From CAYFXE01 sp964347035 (lineage in GTDB: Bacteria; Acidobacteriota; Aminicenantia; Aminicenantales; Aminicenantaceae): a stretch of 14,615 bases of DNA. The notes under the pieces were generated by a model that saw only the letters and a program-made list of their open reading frames with translations, was not told where the DNA came from and did no database searches. The stretch lies in assembly GCA_964347035.1 (NCBI GenBank), contig CAYFXE010000058.1:1-14615 (forward strand), written 5' to 3'. Positions 1 to 6,429 of this stretch are shown here, piece after piece; position 1 is the first letter of the stretch, and the number at the start of each line of letters is the position of its first letter. Position numbers and translations under genes: made by a program.

Positions 1-246
1 GGGAGGGGGAGGAGGTGGAGGAGGTGGGGGAGGTGCGAGAAAGGCGCTGTAAACTTCTACTGTGGGGAGGTTGGATGTACTGAGGAGGGGAAGAACGACC
101 ATCGCCGCGACGAGAAGGGCATGGATAAGAACAGCAACCGGAAAGGCAAAAGCTTTACGTCCTCCGGATTTTTCAGCGATAAAGAATGAGTCTTTGAAGA
201 GGTGAGGAATTTCTTCCTTCTTTTTTGGCTTTGGTTTTTCAGCCAT
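1..246 (-). CDS. TonB-family energy transducer, N-terminal part (cut by window edge)
   Basis: Seen: an open frame from ATG (244-246) to the window edge, 82 codons, with no stop. The start is MAEKPKPKKKEEIPHLFKDS, a charged, Lys/Pro-rich cytoplasmic tail. A single hydrophobic segment follows at about residues 34-55 (VAVLIHALLVAAMVVLPLL), then a proline run of at least ten residues from about 72 up to the edge. A short basic tail, one membrane anchor and a proline-rich periplasmic spacer are the hallmark N-terminus of TonB-type transducers, which link ExbB/ExbD proton-motive energy to outer-membrane receptors. The conserved C-terminal TonB domain lies outside the window, so another single-pass proline-rich protein is possible. 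A GAGG Shine-Dalgarno lies 7 bases before the ATG (254-257), which supports this start. Read away from secF, it has its own promoter candidate and is not part of the sec operon. Confidence 0.75.
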   Translation of the reverse strand, partial: MAEKPKPKKKEEIPHLFKDSFFIAEKSGGRKAFAFPVAVLIHALLVAAMVVLPLLSTSNLPTVEVYSAFLAPPPPPPPPPPP

Positions 247-277
247 TGTTTTACCTCATATAAAATTTAATCAGCTA

Positions 278-306
278 AGTATAATTTAAAACATTCTCAA
301 TTACAA
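278..306 (-). promoter_or_regulatory. Candidate sigma70-type promoter for the TonB-family gene
   Basis: On the minus strand TTGTAA (301-306) is followed by a 17-base spacer and TATACT (278-283). An overlapping alternative is TTGACT (306-311) with 17 bases to TAAATT (283-288). The region is AT-rich and ends about 31 bases before the ATG, leaving room for the GAGG ribosome binding site. This was found by eye only. Confidence 0.45.
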
Positions 307-353
307 GTCAAAATAAAATTTTCCGCCTGCTTTATTAGCTCACCTCTTTACCA

Positions 354-558
354 AATGAATCAGATTAGGTGTTAAGAAAACCGTAAGCAGAGCTGAGCTG
401 GGGTCAGGCTTCATCGTGAAGAATGTATAAGAAGACTTAGAATCCAGCCTAGACCCTACAAGATAACGAAGCCTGACCCCGGAGCGAAGCCGAATTCGAG
501 CGGGATTTTCTCGCTGGGAAAATCCCGCGTGTTTTCAAGGCACCTAATCTGATTTATT
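354..558. repeat. Nested palindromic element between secF and the TonB-family gene
   Basis: Seen: a perfect 14-base outer inverted repeat, AATCAGATTAGGTG at 358-371 and its complement at 541-554, extendable to 354-371/541-558 with one wobble. Inside it is a perfect 13-base inverted repeat, GGGGTCAGGCTTC (400-412) against 468-480. A separate 11-bp hairpin lies at 500-528. The right outer arm runs into the secF stop codon (557-559). The GGGGTCAGRCTT box recurs at 10904. Inference: a small non-autonomous mobile palindrome, possibly of the REP type mobilised in trans by IS200-like REP-associated transposases. No transposase is in the window. It fills most of the 310-base gene-free stretch, and I see no gene in it. 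Confidence 0.6.
500..528. repeat. 11-bp perfect hairpin downstream of secF
   Basis: GCGGGATTTTC (500-510) pairs perfectly with GAAAATCCCGC (518-528) around a 7-base loop. It lies about 30 bases past the secF stop in the direction of secF transcription. It could stop transcription or protect the 3' end, but no run of U follows on the minus strand, so I do not call it an intrinsic terminator. Confidence 0.5.
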
Positions 559-1714
559 ACTTTCTCAACCCTTTTTTTGTCTTGAATATTTTATTCCAAA
601 AATAAAGAAGTGGGCAGGACTGGTAGATCGAAGAATAGGTTCCAAGGATTACACCGATCATCATCGTGAAGGCAAAATCATTGATCACTTCCCCGCCGAA
701 AAGAAAAAGAGCCAAGACAGTGAGGAAGGTCGTTCCTGAAGTGATCACGGTCCGGCTGAGAGTCTGGTTGATACTTATATCGAGGATATCCTGTAATTCA
801 TGTTTTCTCAGGCTCCTCAGGTTGTCCCGAACTCTATCGAAGACAACGATGGTGTCGTTGAGGGAGTATCCAACGATAGTCAGGACTGCGGCGACCACCG
901 GGAGGTTGATTTCCCTGTTGGTGATAGAAAAAATGCCCAAGGTGACGGTGACATCATGGGCCAGAGTTAAGATGGCCGAAGCGCCGTAGGCAAACTTGAA
1001 GCGGATTCCTATGTAAATTAGCATTCCGATTAAAGCCCAGATAACAGCTTGAGTCGACCGGCGTCTGAGGTCTTGTCCGACTTGAGGCCCGACAGTTTCC
1101 TTGCTCAGAACCGCGAGGCTACCGAGAAAGGTTTTATCTTTGAGGAAGGTTATGGTCTCAGCCGGGATGTCCGCTTCTCGTTCAAGCTGTTCATAGTTTT
1201 GGATAATGCCTTCATCGACTCTGAAGGCGAGTATTTTTCGTGCACTTATCTGGGCTTCCTCGGGGAAGGAAGATTCAAGGATTAAGATGATCTCTCCTTC
1301 ATCAATACTGTTCAGGTCCTTTTTTCCCTGCTCGATGGCTGATGTCTCTTCTGGATTTCTCAGGGCCTCGATGATTCTTCGTCCCATGATTTCATGAGCT
1401 TCCAGCTCTTCGACTTCCTCTCCTTCTGCTGCCTGCATGGTCCTGATGATGTACTCTCTTTCTGTCCTACCCATCTCCTGGATGCGACTTTTTTCTAAAC
1501 CAGCCACGCTTAGATTCTGTCTGACTTCTGAAATCGGAACCTGGTCTTTGAACATCAGACGGACCAAAGTTCCTCCTGCGAAATCGATGCCAAGATTCAA
1601 TCCTTTACCCAAGGTGATATTAAGGATGGACATGATGATGAGAAGGCCGGAGATTGTGAAAGCCACGAATTTGAAACTCATGAACTTGAAGTTGGGCTTC
1701 TTGAATATCTGCAT
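557..1714 (-). CDS. secF: Protein translocase subunit SecF
   Basis: SecF works with SecD as a proton-driven RND-type membrane subunit that pulls exported proteins through SecYEG on the outer face of the inner membrane. The 385-residue protein has one N-terminal membrane segment (about 18-38), the family motif LNLGIDFAGGT (39-49), a periplasmic region, VGPQVG (208-213), then the C-terminal membrane bundle with GYSLNDTIVVFDRVR (282-296) and LSRT (319-322). I chose the ATG at 1712-1714 (MQIFKKPNF), which fits the usual SecF start and leaves 4 bases after the secD stop. An upstream in-frame start at 1786 would overlap secD by 68 bases and add a non-conserved tail. No strong Shine-Dalgarno is seen, so coupling to secD translation is likely. 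The periplasmic loop looks longer than usual (extra material around 98-195, rich in Glu). Last gene of the operon; stop TAA. Confidence 0.96.
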   Translation of the reverse strand: MQIFKKPNFKFMSFKFVAFTISGLLIIMSILNITLGKGLNLGIDFAGGTLVRLMFKDQVPISEVRQNLSVAGLEKSRIQEMGRTEREYIIRTMQAAEGEEVEELEAHEIMGRRIIEALRNPEETSAIEQGKKDLNSIDEGEIILILESSFPEEAQISARKILAFRVDEGIIQNYEQLEREADIPAETITFLKDKTFLGSLAVLSKETVGPQVGQDLRRRSTQAVIWALIGMLIYIGIRFKFAYGASAILTLAHDVTVTLGIFSITNREINLPVVAAVLTIVGYSLNDTIVVFDRVRDNLRSLRKHELQDILDISINQTLSRTVITSGTTFLTVLALFLFGGEVINDFAFTMMIGVILGTYSSIYQSCPLLYFWNKIFKTKKGLRK

Positions 1715-1718
1715 TGTT

Positions 1719-3266
1719 CTAGATGCTGAGTTTATCCCTTCTCTTTCTCTTGGCCAGGACGATATCAAAGATAAGATGCGAGACAAACACGGCTGTAAAC
1801 ATGCTGGCCGTGATACCGATGATTAACGTTACAGCGAATCCTTTGACAGGCCCTGTGCCGAACTGAAACAGGAATATGGCAGCGATAATCGTCGTCACGT
1901 TGGCGTCGAGAATGGTCCGGAAGGCACGAGAAAATCCTGCGGTTATCGAACTCAGGACATTTTTGCCTGCGGACAGCTCTTCCCGAATCCTCTCAAAGAC
2001 AAGGACATTGGCATCCACAGCCATCCCGATGGTCAAGATAATCCCGGCGATTCCGGGCAGAGTGAGGGTTGCCTTAAAATAGGACAGGGCCCCCATCAGA
2101 ATCAGGATGTTGAGGATGAGAGCGGCAATGGCGTTGAATCCGGAGAACCGGTAGTAGAATATCATGAAAACCAGGATGAAGATCATAGCGATGGCCATCG
2201 CGGAAAAGCCCTTACGGATGGAATCTGCTCCGAGTGAAGGGCCGATCGTCCGTTCTTCCAAGTATTTGATCGTTGCTGGAAGTGCTCCGGCTCTAAGGAC
2301 AAGGGCAATATCCTCGGCCTCTTCGATCGTGTACCGACCACGGATGATTCCGCTGTCGGTGATTCTGGTTTCGATGGTGGCCACCACTTGAATTTTATTA
2401 TCCAAAATAACACTTAATGGTTTGCCGATATTCTCCGAGGTTGTCTTGGAGAACCTCCGGGCGCCATCCTGATTCAGGGAAAAAGACACTGCCGGGTTGT
2501 TCCACTCGTCTATAGAGCGGCGGGCGTTTCTGAGGTCCTTTCCGGTGACGACGGCCACACGATCGACAAGATAATAGCCTCCTTCCGTACGTTTCGGGTC
2601 TCCTCTAATAACTTCCAGGTCCTCTGGAACCACACCCCCGTAGTCTTGGAGCAGAGTTTCTTCATCAGGGGCCGGTCCGCCTTTCACCAGTTTCCATTCT
2701 AAAAAGGCAGTGGTCTTGATGATGTTCTTTACCCGGTCTGGATTCTCCACACCTGGCAGTTCGACAATGATTCTTTCTCCAGCCAGCCCTTGACGTTGGA
2801 TGGTCGGTTCAGCAAGTCCGAGTTCGTCCACACGATTCCAGAGTGTTTCCTGCGCCTGACGTACGGATTGATCCCTGAGATACTGAGCCACACTCGCTTT
2901 CATCTCGAGGGATACAGTTTGACCGATGACAGTGAAATTCCATTCCTTAAACATATCATCGAGCAAATCGCTTATCTGGCCTTCCTGATCGGGATTGATT
3001 CTCTGAATTGTGAATCGACCGACATCCCCTTTGGCGATCGTCTCATAAGTGATATCTTTCTTCTTCAGTTGTTCTTGAAGGCGCAGGATTTCCTGGTCTG
3101 TTTCGCTGGTGATGGCGTCGTCTGTGACGACCTGAAGGACGAGATGCATCCCACCGGAAAGGTCGAGCCCTAAATTGACATTTTCCCCAGGAGGATAAGC
3201 CAAGTAGATGGATAGAGCGAGGACACCGATGACCAGGATGATTTTCCAGCGCAGTTTCTTTTTCAT
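1719..3266 (-). CDS. secD: Protein translocase subunit SecD
   Basis: Partner of SecF in the SecDF-YajC complex, which drives late steps of Sec export using the proton gradient. The protein has 515 residues: a membrane segment at about 8-24, the family motif NLGLDLSGGMHLVLQV (31-46), a large periplasmic domain, the conserved stretch LRAGALPATIKYLEERTIGP (324-343), then five membrane segments. These include GMAVDANVLVFERIREE (414-430), which carries the Asp of the proton path in this family, and FSRAFRTILDANVTT (445-459). The ATG at 3264-3266 gives the basic start MKKKLRWK. The upstream region has only a weak ribosome binding site. The gap to yajC is 22 bases and to secF 4 bases, all on the minus strand. 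Length and motifs are normal; stop TAG. Confidence 0.97.
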   Translation of the reverse strand: MKKKLRWKIILVIGVLALSIYLAYPPGENVNLGLDLSGGMHLVLQVVTDDAITSETDQEILRLQEQLKKKDITYETIAKGDVGRFTIQRINPDQEGQISDLLDDMFKEWNFTVIGQTVSLEMKASVAQYLRDQSVRQAQETLWNRVDELGLAEPTIQRQGLAGERIIVELPGVENPDRVKNIIKTTAFLEWKLVKGGPAPDEETLLQDYGGVVPEDLEVIRGDPKRTEGGYYLVDRVAVVTGKDLRNARRSIDEWNNPAVSFSLNQDGARRFSKTTSENIGKPLSVILDNKIQVVATIETRITDSGIIRGRYTIEEAEDIALVLRAGALPATIKYLEERTIGPSLGADSIRKGFSAMAIAMIFILVFMIFYYRFSGFNAIAALILNILILMGALSYFKATLTLPGIAGIILTIGMAVDANVLVFERIREELSAGKNVLSSITAGFSRAFRTILDANVTTIIAAIFLFQFGTGPVKGFAVTLIIGITASMFTAVFVSHLIFDIVLAKRKRRDKLSI

Positions 3267-3288
3267 TTAGATTTTTAGGGTAAAAAAG

Positions 3289-3621
3289 CTATTTCTCTGG
3301 CTTTTTTTGAGACAGAATAGCACCCACAGCATTCTTGGTGATGTCGATCTTGACGTTGGCCGCAATTTTTAGCTCAATCTTGTCCTTCTGCACACCCATC
3401 ACAGTTCCATAAATTCCTCCGGAAGTGACAACCTTATCTCCGGGCTTTAGCTCCTCGACCATCTGCTGGTGTCTTTTCTGTTTCTTCCGGGAAGGCATGA
3501 TGATCAGTAGGTAGAAAATCACAAAAACAAGGATGAACGGAATCAACACCGAAATAAAGCCTCCTCCTCGGGGGGAAGGTTGCGCTTGCTGGAGAAAGCT
3601 CGAAAAGCTCGTAATAATCAT
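3289..3621 (-). CDS. yajC: Preprotein translocase accessory subunit YajC
   Basis: A small inner-membrane protein associated with SecD and SecF. It has 110 residues: a short N-terminal segment, one strong membrane helix at about 23-43 (ISVLIPFILVFVIFYLLIIMP), a basic stretch (RKKQKRHQ) just after it, then the conserved cytoplasmic core ELKPGDKVVTSGGIYGTV (57-74) and a Lys-rich tail. This is the standard YajC layout. The ATG at 3619-3621 directly abuts the tgt stop codon (3622-3624). A GAGG ribosome binding site lies within the last codons of tgt, 5 bases before the ATG, so the two genes are probably translationally coupled. Confidence 0.95.
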   Translation of the reverse strand: MIITSFSSFLQQAQPSPRGGGFISVLIPFILVFVIFYLLIIMPSRKKQKRHQQMVEELKPGDKVVTSGGIYGTVMGVQKDKIELKIAANVKIDITKNAVGAILSQKKPEK

Positions 3622-4737
3622 TTATTCCTCTTCTTTATCAATTATACTCTGCATAAATTGCTGGTAGGAATGGGATTGAATAGCTTGCCGAATTTTTCGG
3701 AAGATGTCAAGATAAAAGTACAGGTTGTGGATCGTGTTCAAGATAGCGGAGCTAATCTCTTGTCGTTCGTACAGGTGACGGAGGTAGGCACGGGAGAAAT
3801 TTTGGCAGGTATAACAGGAACAGTTGTCATCCAGAGGCCTTTCGTCATTTTCATATTTTTTGTTCTTGATCAGGATTCTCCCCTGGCTCGTGAACAGGGT
3901 TCCGTTCCGGGCGTTACGGGTGGGCATAACGCAATCGAACAAATCGACTCCTGCGGCCACTGTTTTTACGATATCACTGGTATATCCAACGCCCATTAGA
4001 TAGCGAGGTCTGGCTTCCGGTAACACCTCATTCGTCTTTTCGACGATGTCCATAAATTGTGATTTGGGCTCGCCGATCCCAAGACCTCCCAGAGCATAGC
4101 CGTCAAAATCAAGCTCCATCAGATCCTCGATACTCTTATTTCTTTGGTCCCAGAAAATTCCTCCTTGGGAAATGCCCCACAGGAGCTGCGGGGATTCCTG
4201 TTTAAGGAAGTGTGTTCTGGACCGCTGGGCCCAGTAAGTAGTCAATTCCACAGCCTCCTTCGTCTTTTCTTCTGAAGAGGGGAAGGGGAGGAAGTAATCC
4301 AAAAGCATCATGATATCCGAGCCCAATTTTCTCTGGATATCGATGACATCCTCAGGAGAGAGGAAAATCCTGGTGCCGTCAAGATGAGATGTGAATTCCA
4401 CTCCCTGCTTCTTGACTTTGACAAGGGGGGAGAGGCTGTGGATTTGGAAACCCCCGCTGTCGGATAGAATCGGCTTTTCCCAGGAGATGAAGGAATGGAT
4501 ACCGCCAAGTTTCTCTATGGTTTCTATACCAGGGCGAAGATACAGGTGATAAGAATTGACGAGCATCAGCTGCGCGCCCAATGATTCGAGCTGGCTGTGG
4601 AGGAGGCCCTTAATCGTTCCCTGGCTGGCCACTGGGGCAAAAGCTGGAGTTTTAATCTTGCCGTGTGGCGTGGTAATGACCCCAGTCCGGGCCGAGGATT
4701 TCAGATCACGAGCTGTGATCTTGAACGATTTCTTCAT
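3622..4737 (-). CDS. tgt: tRNA-guanine(34) transglycosylase
   Basis: Swaps guanine 34 in GUN-anticodon tRNAs for preQ1 on the way to queuosine. The protein has 371 residues from the ATG at 4735-4737; a TTG two codons upstream is possible but too close to a GGA Shine-Dalgarno. Motifs seen: SDSGGFQ (92-98, general acid/base Asp93), D147 for base recognition, GISQGG (188-193), GGLGIGE (217-223), RYLMGVG (245-251), the nucleophile Asp268 in DLFDCVMPTRNARNG, and the zinc site Cys306, Cys308, Cys311, His337. Unusual: the usual DECTPYP pocket segment reads DYFLPFP, so the Cys equivalent to Zymomonas mobilis Cys158 is Phe149, and Val233 is Ile221. First gene of tgt-yajC-secD-secF. queA, a common neighbour, is absent here. 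Confidence 0.96.
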   Translation of the reverse strand: MKKSFKITARDLKSSARTGVITTPHGKIKTPAFAPVASQGTIKGLLHSQLESLGAQLMLVNSYHLYLRPGIETIEKLGGIHSFISWEKPILSDSGGFQIHSLSPLVKVKKQGVEFTSHLDGTRIFLSPEDVIDIQRKLGSDIMMLLDYFLPFPSSEEKTKEAVELTTYWAQRSRTHFLKQESPQLLWGISQGGIFWDQRNKSIEDLMELDFDGYALGGLGIGEPKSQFMDIVEKTNEVLPEARPRYLMGVGYTSDIVKTVAAGVDLFDCVMPTRNARNGTLFTSQGRILIKNKKYENDERPLDDNCSCYTCQNFSRAYLRHLYERQEISSAILNTIHNLYFYLDIFRKIRQAIQSHSYQQFMQSIIDKEEE

Positions 4738-4749
4738 CTTCAATTTTCC

Positions 4750-4781
4750 ATTATATCAATAACCAAAAAAAGGGAATACAA
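4750..4781 (-). promoter_or_regulatory. Extended -10 promoter candidate for the tgt-yajC-secDF operon
   Basis: On the minus strand TGATATAAT gives a perfect TATAAT (4750-4755) with the extended TGn element. A possible -35, TTGTAT, lies at 4776-4781 with a long 20-base spacer. The -10 ends only 12 bases before the tgt ATG, so the predicted transcript has a very short leader. Confidence 0.5.
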
Positions 4782-4832
4782 AAAAGGGGAAATGCTACTT
4801 TTACTAAATTTTCATCCCTGCGTTCTTCTCAC

Positions 4833-4915
4833 GTCATCCCTGCGAAGGCAGGGATCCAGTCCCATCTGGATAAAAATCTTTCTCTTTCCTGGATCCCCGC
4901 TTCCGGGGGAATGAC
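4833..4915. repeat. Palindromic dispersed repeat, copy 1
   Basis: Two 27-base units in inverted orientation: left 4833-4859 beginning GTCATCCCTGC, right 4889-4915 ending GGGGGAATGAC. The right unit, reverse-complemented, matches the left at 21 of 27 bases. The left unit folds into a perfect 8-bp hairpin, ATCCCTGC-gaag-GCAGGGAT (4836-4855). The 29 bases between the units are AT-rich. Copies with the same ends occur at 6092 and 9775. It lies between tgt and ychF. Confidence 0.8.
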
Positions 4916-4989
4916 AAGAAAAAAAAATTAAAAAACTCAGTAACTCAGTTAACATTTCTCAGATTAAAAAAAGATTTCCTTCTTTACTG

Positions 4990-5011
4990 ACAACTGATAG
5001 CTATCAGTTGT
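4990..5011. repeat. Perfect 22-base palindrome at the 3' end of ychF
   Basis: ACAACTGATAG followed by its exact reverse complement, CTATCAGTTGT. The last base overlaps the ychF stop codon (5011-5013), so in a ychF transcript the hairpin would follow the stop at once. A run of seven U comes only about 18 bases later (4966-4972). It could be a terminator, an operator or a leftover repeat; I cannot decide. Confidence 0.6.
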
Positions 5012-6081
5012 TATGTCGAAAACCGGAAGTAGATCACATCTCCGTCCTGCACGATATAGTCTCTTCCCTCCAGTCTGACGGCGCCTTGGTCTTTGGCCTC
5101 TTGGAATGAGCTGAACTGAGCCATCTTATCCCACCCGATGACCTCTGCCCGGATAAATCCTTTTTCGATATCGGAATGAATAGTTCCTGCCGCCTTGTGA
5201 GCAGTTGTGTTCTGCTTTATTGTCCAGGCTTTGACTTCATTCTTGCCGATGGTAAAAAAGGTGATGACGCTGAGAAGAGCATAGGACGTGTGCAAAAATT
5301 TTTCCACACTTAATTCCTTAAGCCCGTATTCTTCAAGGAAAGCTTCTTTGTCCTCTTCAAGTTCCATGATTTCCATCTCGATTTTTCCACAGAACGCCAG
5401 GAATATCTTGTCCTCATCGGGAAGAGAGAAAATCTTCTCTGGGTTCTCGATATGGGGGATATCCTTTTCGTCGATATTGATCAAGTGGAGGAGTGGTTTC
5501 TGTGTCAGGAAGGCAAACGGACTTGCGATTTTTTCCTCGGTGGGAGAAAGTTCAACCCGGCTGATGGCCTTTCCTCCTTCCAGGTGAGGGAGAAGACGGT
5601 CGAGCATCTCCTTTTCCTTTTCGCCTTCTAGGTCTTTGGTGCGCTTCAGTTCTTTTTCTAGTTTTTCTAATCTGTTCTCCACTGAGATCAAATCCGCCAG
5701 GATGAGTTCGTCTTCCATAGAAAGGATATCATCCGAAGGATTGACCGCACCTTTGGGATGAGGGATTCGTGGATCGTCAAAGCCTCTCACAACATGGGTG
5801 AGGCCGGCAGCCTTTCTGAGGTAAGCGAGATAGGCACTGCTTTTGACTTCTCCGTAGGATATCCCAGCTAGGTCAACAAAATCAACCGTGGCGGTTTTTT
5901 TCTGTTTATCTGGATAGAGGGCCGAGAGTTTATCCAATCGAGGATCAGGAATCGGACAGGTTCTCAAGTTTGGCTCCTTTTTTCCCTCATCATAGGCCTT
6001 GATTTCTATTCCAGCCCCGGTTAACAGGTTGAACAAGGTTGTTTTCCCGGTCTTCGGATAGCCAAAAAGAGTAAAATTCAT
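5011..6081 (-). CDS. ychF: Divergent YchF/OLA1-family P-loop ATPase with TGS domain
   Basis: The YchF family are Obg-related, ATP-preferring P-loop proteins linked to ribosome function and oxidative stress. This protein has 356 residues (the family is usually near 363). Seen: Walker A GYPKTGKT (7-14), DLAG (70-73), a helical insert at about 125-170 with a charged coiled-coil look, INIDE (201-205) at the base-recognition position, and a C-terminal TGS region about 274-354 with KAWTIKQNTTAHKAAGTIHS and DYIVQDGDVIYF. I chose the ATG at 6079-6081 because MNFTLFGYPKTGK aligns with the usual MxxGIVGLPNVGK start. An in-frame ATG 15 bases upstream (6094-6096) lies inside a repeat end. Odd: the TIEPN region reads GKKEPN and the glycine-rich GEGLGN loop is missing, so this is a diverged member. 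No convincing promoter; a repeat sits directly upstream. Confidence 0.88.
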   Translation of the reverse strand: MNFTLFGYPKTGKTTLFNLLTGAGIEIKAYDEGKKEPNLRTCPIPDPRLDKLSALYPDKQKKTATVDFVDLAGISYGEVKSSAYLAYLRKAAGLTHVVRGFDDPRIPHPKGAVNPSDDILSMEDELILADLISVENRLEKLEKELKRTKDLEGEKEKEMLDRLLPHLEGGKAISRVELSPTEEKIASPFAFLTQKPLLHLINIDEKDIPHIENPEKIFSLPDEDKIFLAFCGKIEMEIMELEEDKEAFLEEYGLKELSVEKFLHTSYALLSVITFFTIGKNEVKAWTIKQNTTAHKAAGTIHSDIEKGFIRAEVIGWDKMAQFSSFQEAKDQGAVRLEGRDYIVQDGDVIYFRFST

Positions 6082-6091
6082 CCTTCTATAC

Positions 6092-6203
6092 GTCATTCCT
6101 GCGCAGGCAGGAATCCAGGTTCTTTTCGAATGATTACATCTAAATCAATTTATTCTGGATTTTCTTTTTCATTCTACTAGATTCCCGCTTTCGCGGGAAT
6201 GAC
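6092..6203. repeat. Palindromic dispersed repeat, copy 2, touching the ychF start
   Basis: Left unit 6092-6118 begins GTCATTCCTGCGC and folds as ATTCCTGC-gcag-GCAGGAAT (6095-6114). Right unit 6177-6203 ends CGCGGGAATGAC. The units match at 22 of 27 bases as inverted copies, separated by about 58 AT-rich bases. The left end is 10 bases upstream of the chosen ychF start, so it occupies the ychF 5' region. Confidence 0.8.
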
Positions 6204-6219
6204 TTTTTTTATGTTTCTT

Positions 6220-6315
6220 GATTCCTGCTACGCACTACCTGTTACCCGCTACCTATTTCCACGGGCACAGGCTTCGCGGTCACAAGTTTCATAGGCACAA
6301 GCTCCGCGGGAATGA
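6220..6315. repeat. Repeat tract of heptamers and three tandem 15-mers
   Basis: At 6235-6255 there are heptamer-like units CTACCTG, TTACCCG, CTACCTA. They are followed by three adjoining 15-base units at 6265-6279, 6280-6294 and 6295-6309 with consensus GCACAAGCTTCGCGG, and the tract closes with GGGAATGA. The same building blocks occur at the right side of copy 3 (9891-9950), so this is a modular extension of the dispersed repeat family. The tract and copy 2 fill most of the gene-free stretch between ychF and the prenyltransferase gene. Confidence 0.65.
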
Positions 6316-6381
6316 AGAAGAGGAAAGGAAAGATGTAGATGAGCGGGGAGGATAATTAGTGACTGCCACCATTTTTTCAGC

Positions 6382-6409
6382 TTGATTTATTAGTTTTAAA
6401 ACTTATAAT
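6382..6409 (+). promoter_or_regulatory. Sigma70-type promoter for the prenyltransferase-lepB pair
   Basis: TTGATT (6382-6387), a 16-base spacer and a perfect TATAAT (6404-6409), 20 bases before the ATG at 6430. Expected start of transcription is near 6416, giving a leader of about 14 bases. Confidence 0.6.
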
Positions 6410-6429
6410 AGTGTTTATTTTTAAAAGCA

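Noticed and set aside
500..528. Intrinsic terminator for the sec operon
   Set aside because: The hairpin is good but no U run follows on the minus strand; kept as a hairpin only.
1437..1826. 129-codon plus-strand open frame across the secD/secF junction
   Set aside because: Antisense to two well-supported genes and without a promoter or family features.
6265..6309. Short CRISPR-like array (three 15-base units)
   Set aside because: Units adjoin with no spacers and no cas genes are present; they are tandem modules of the dispersed repeat.
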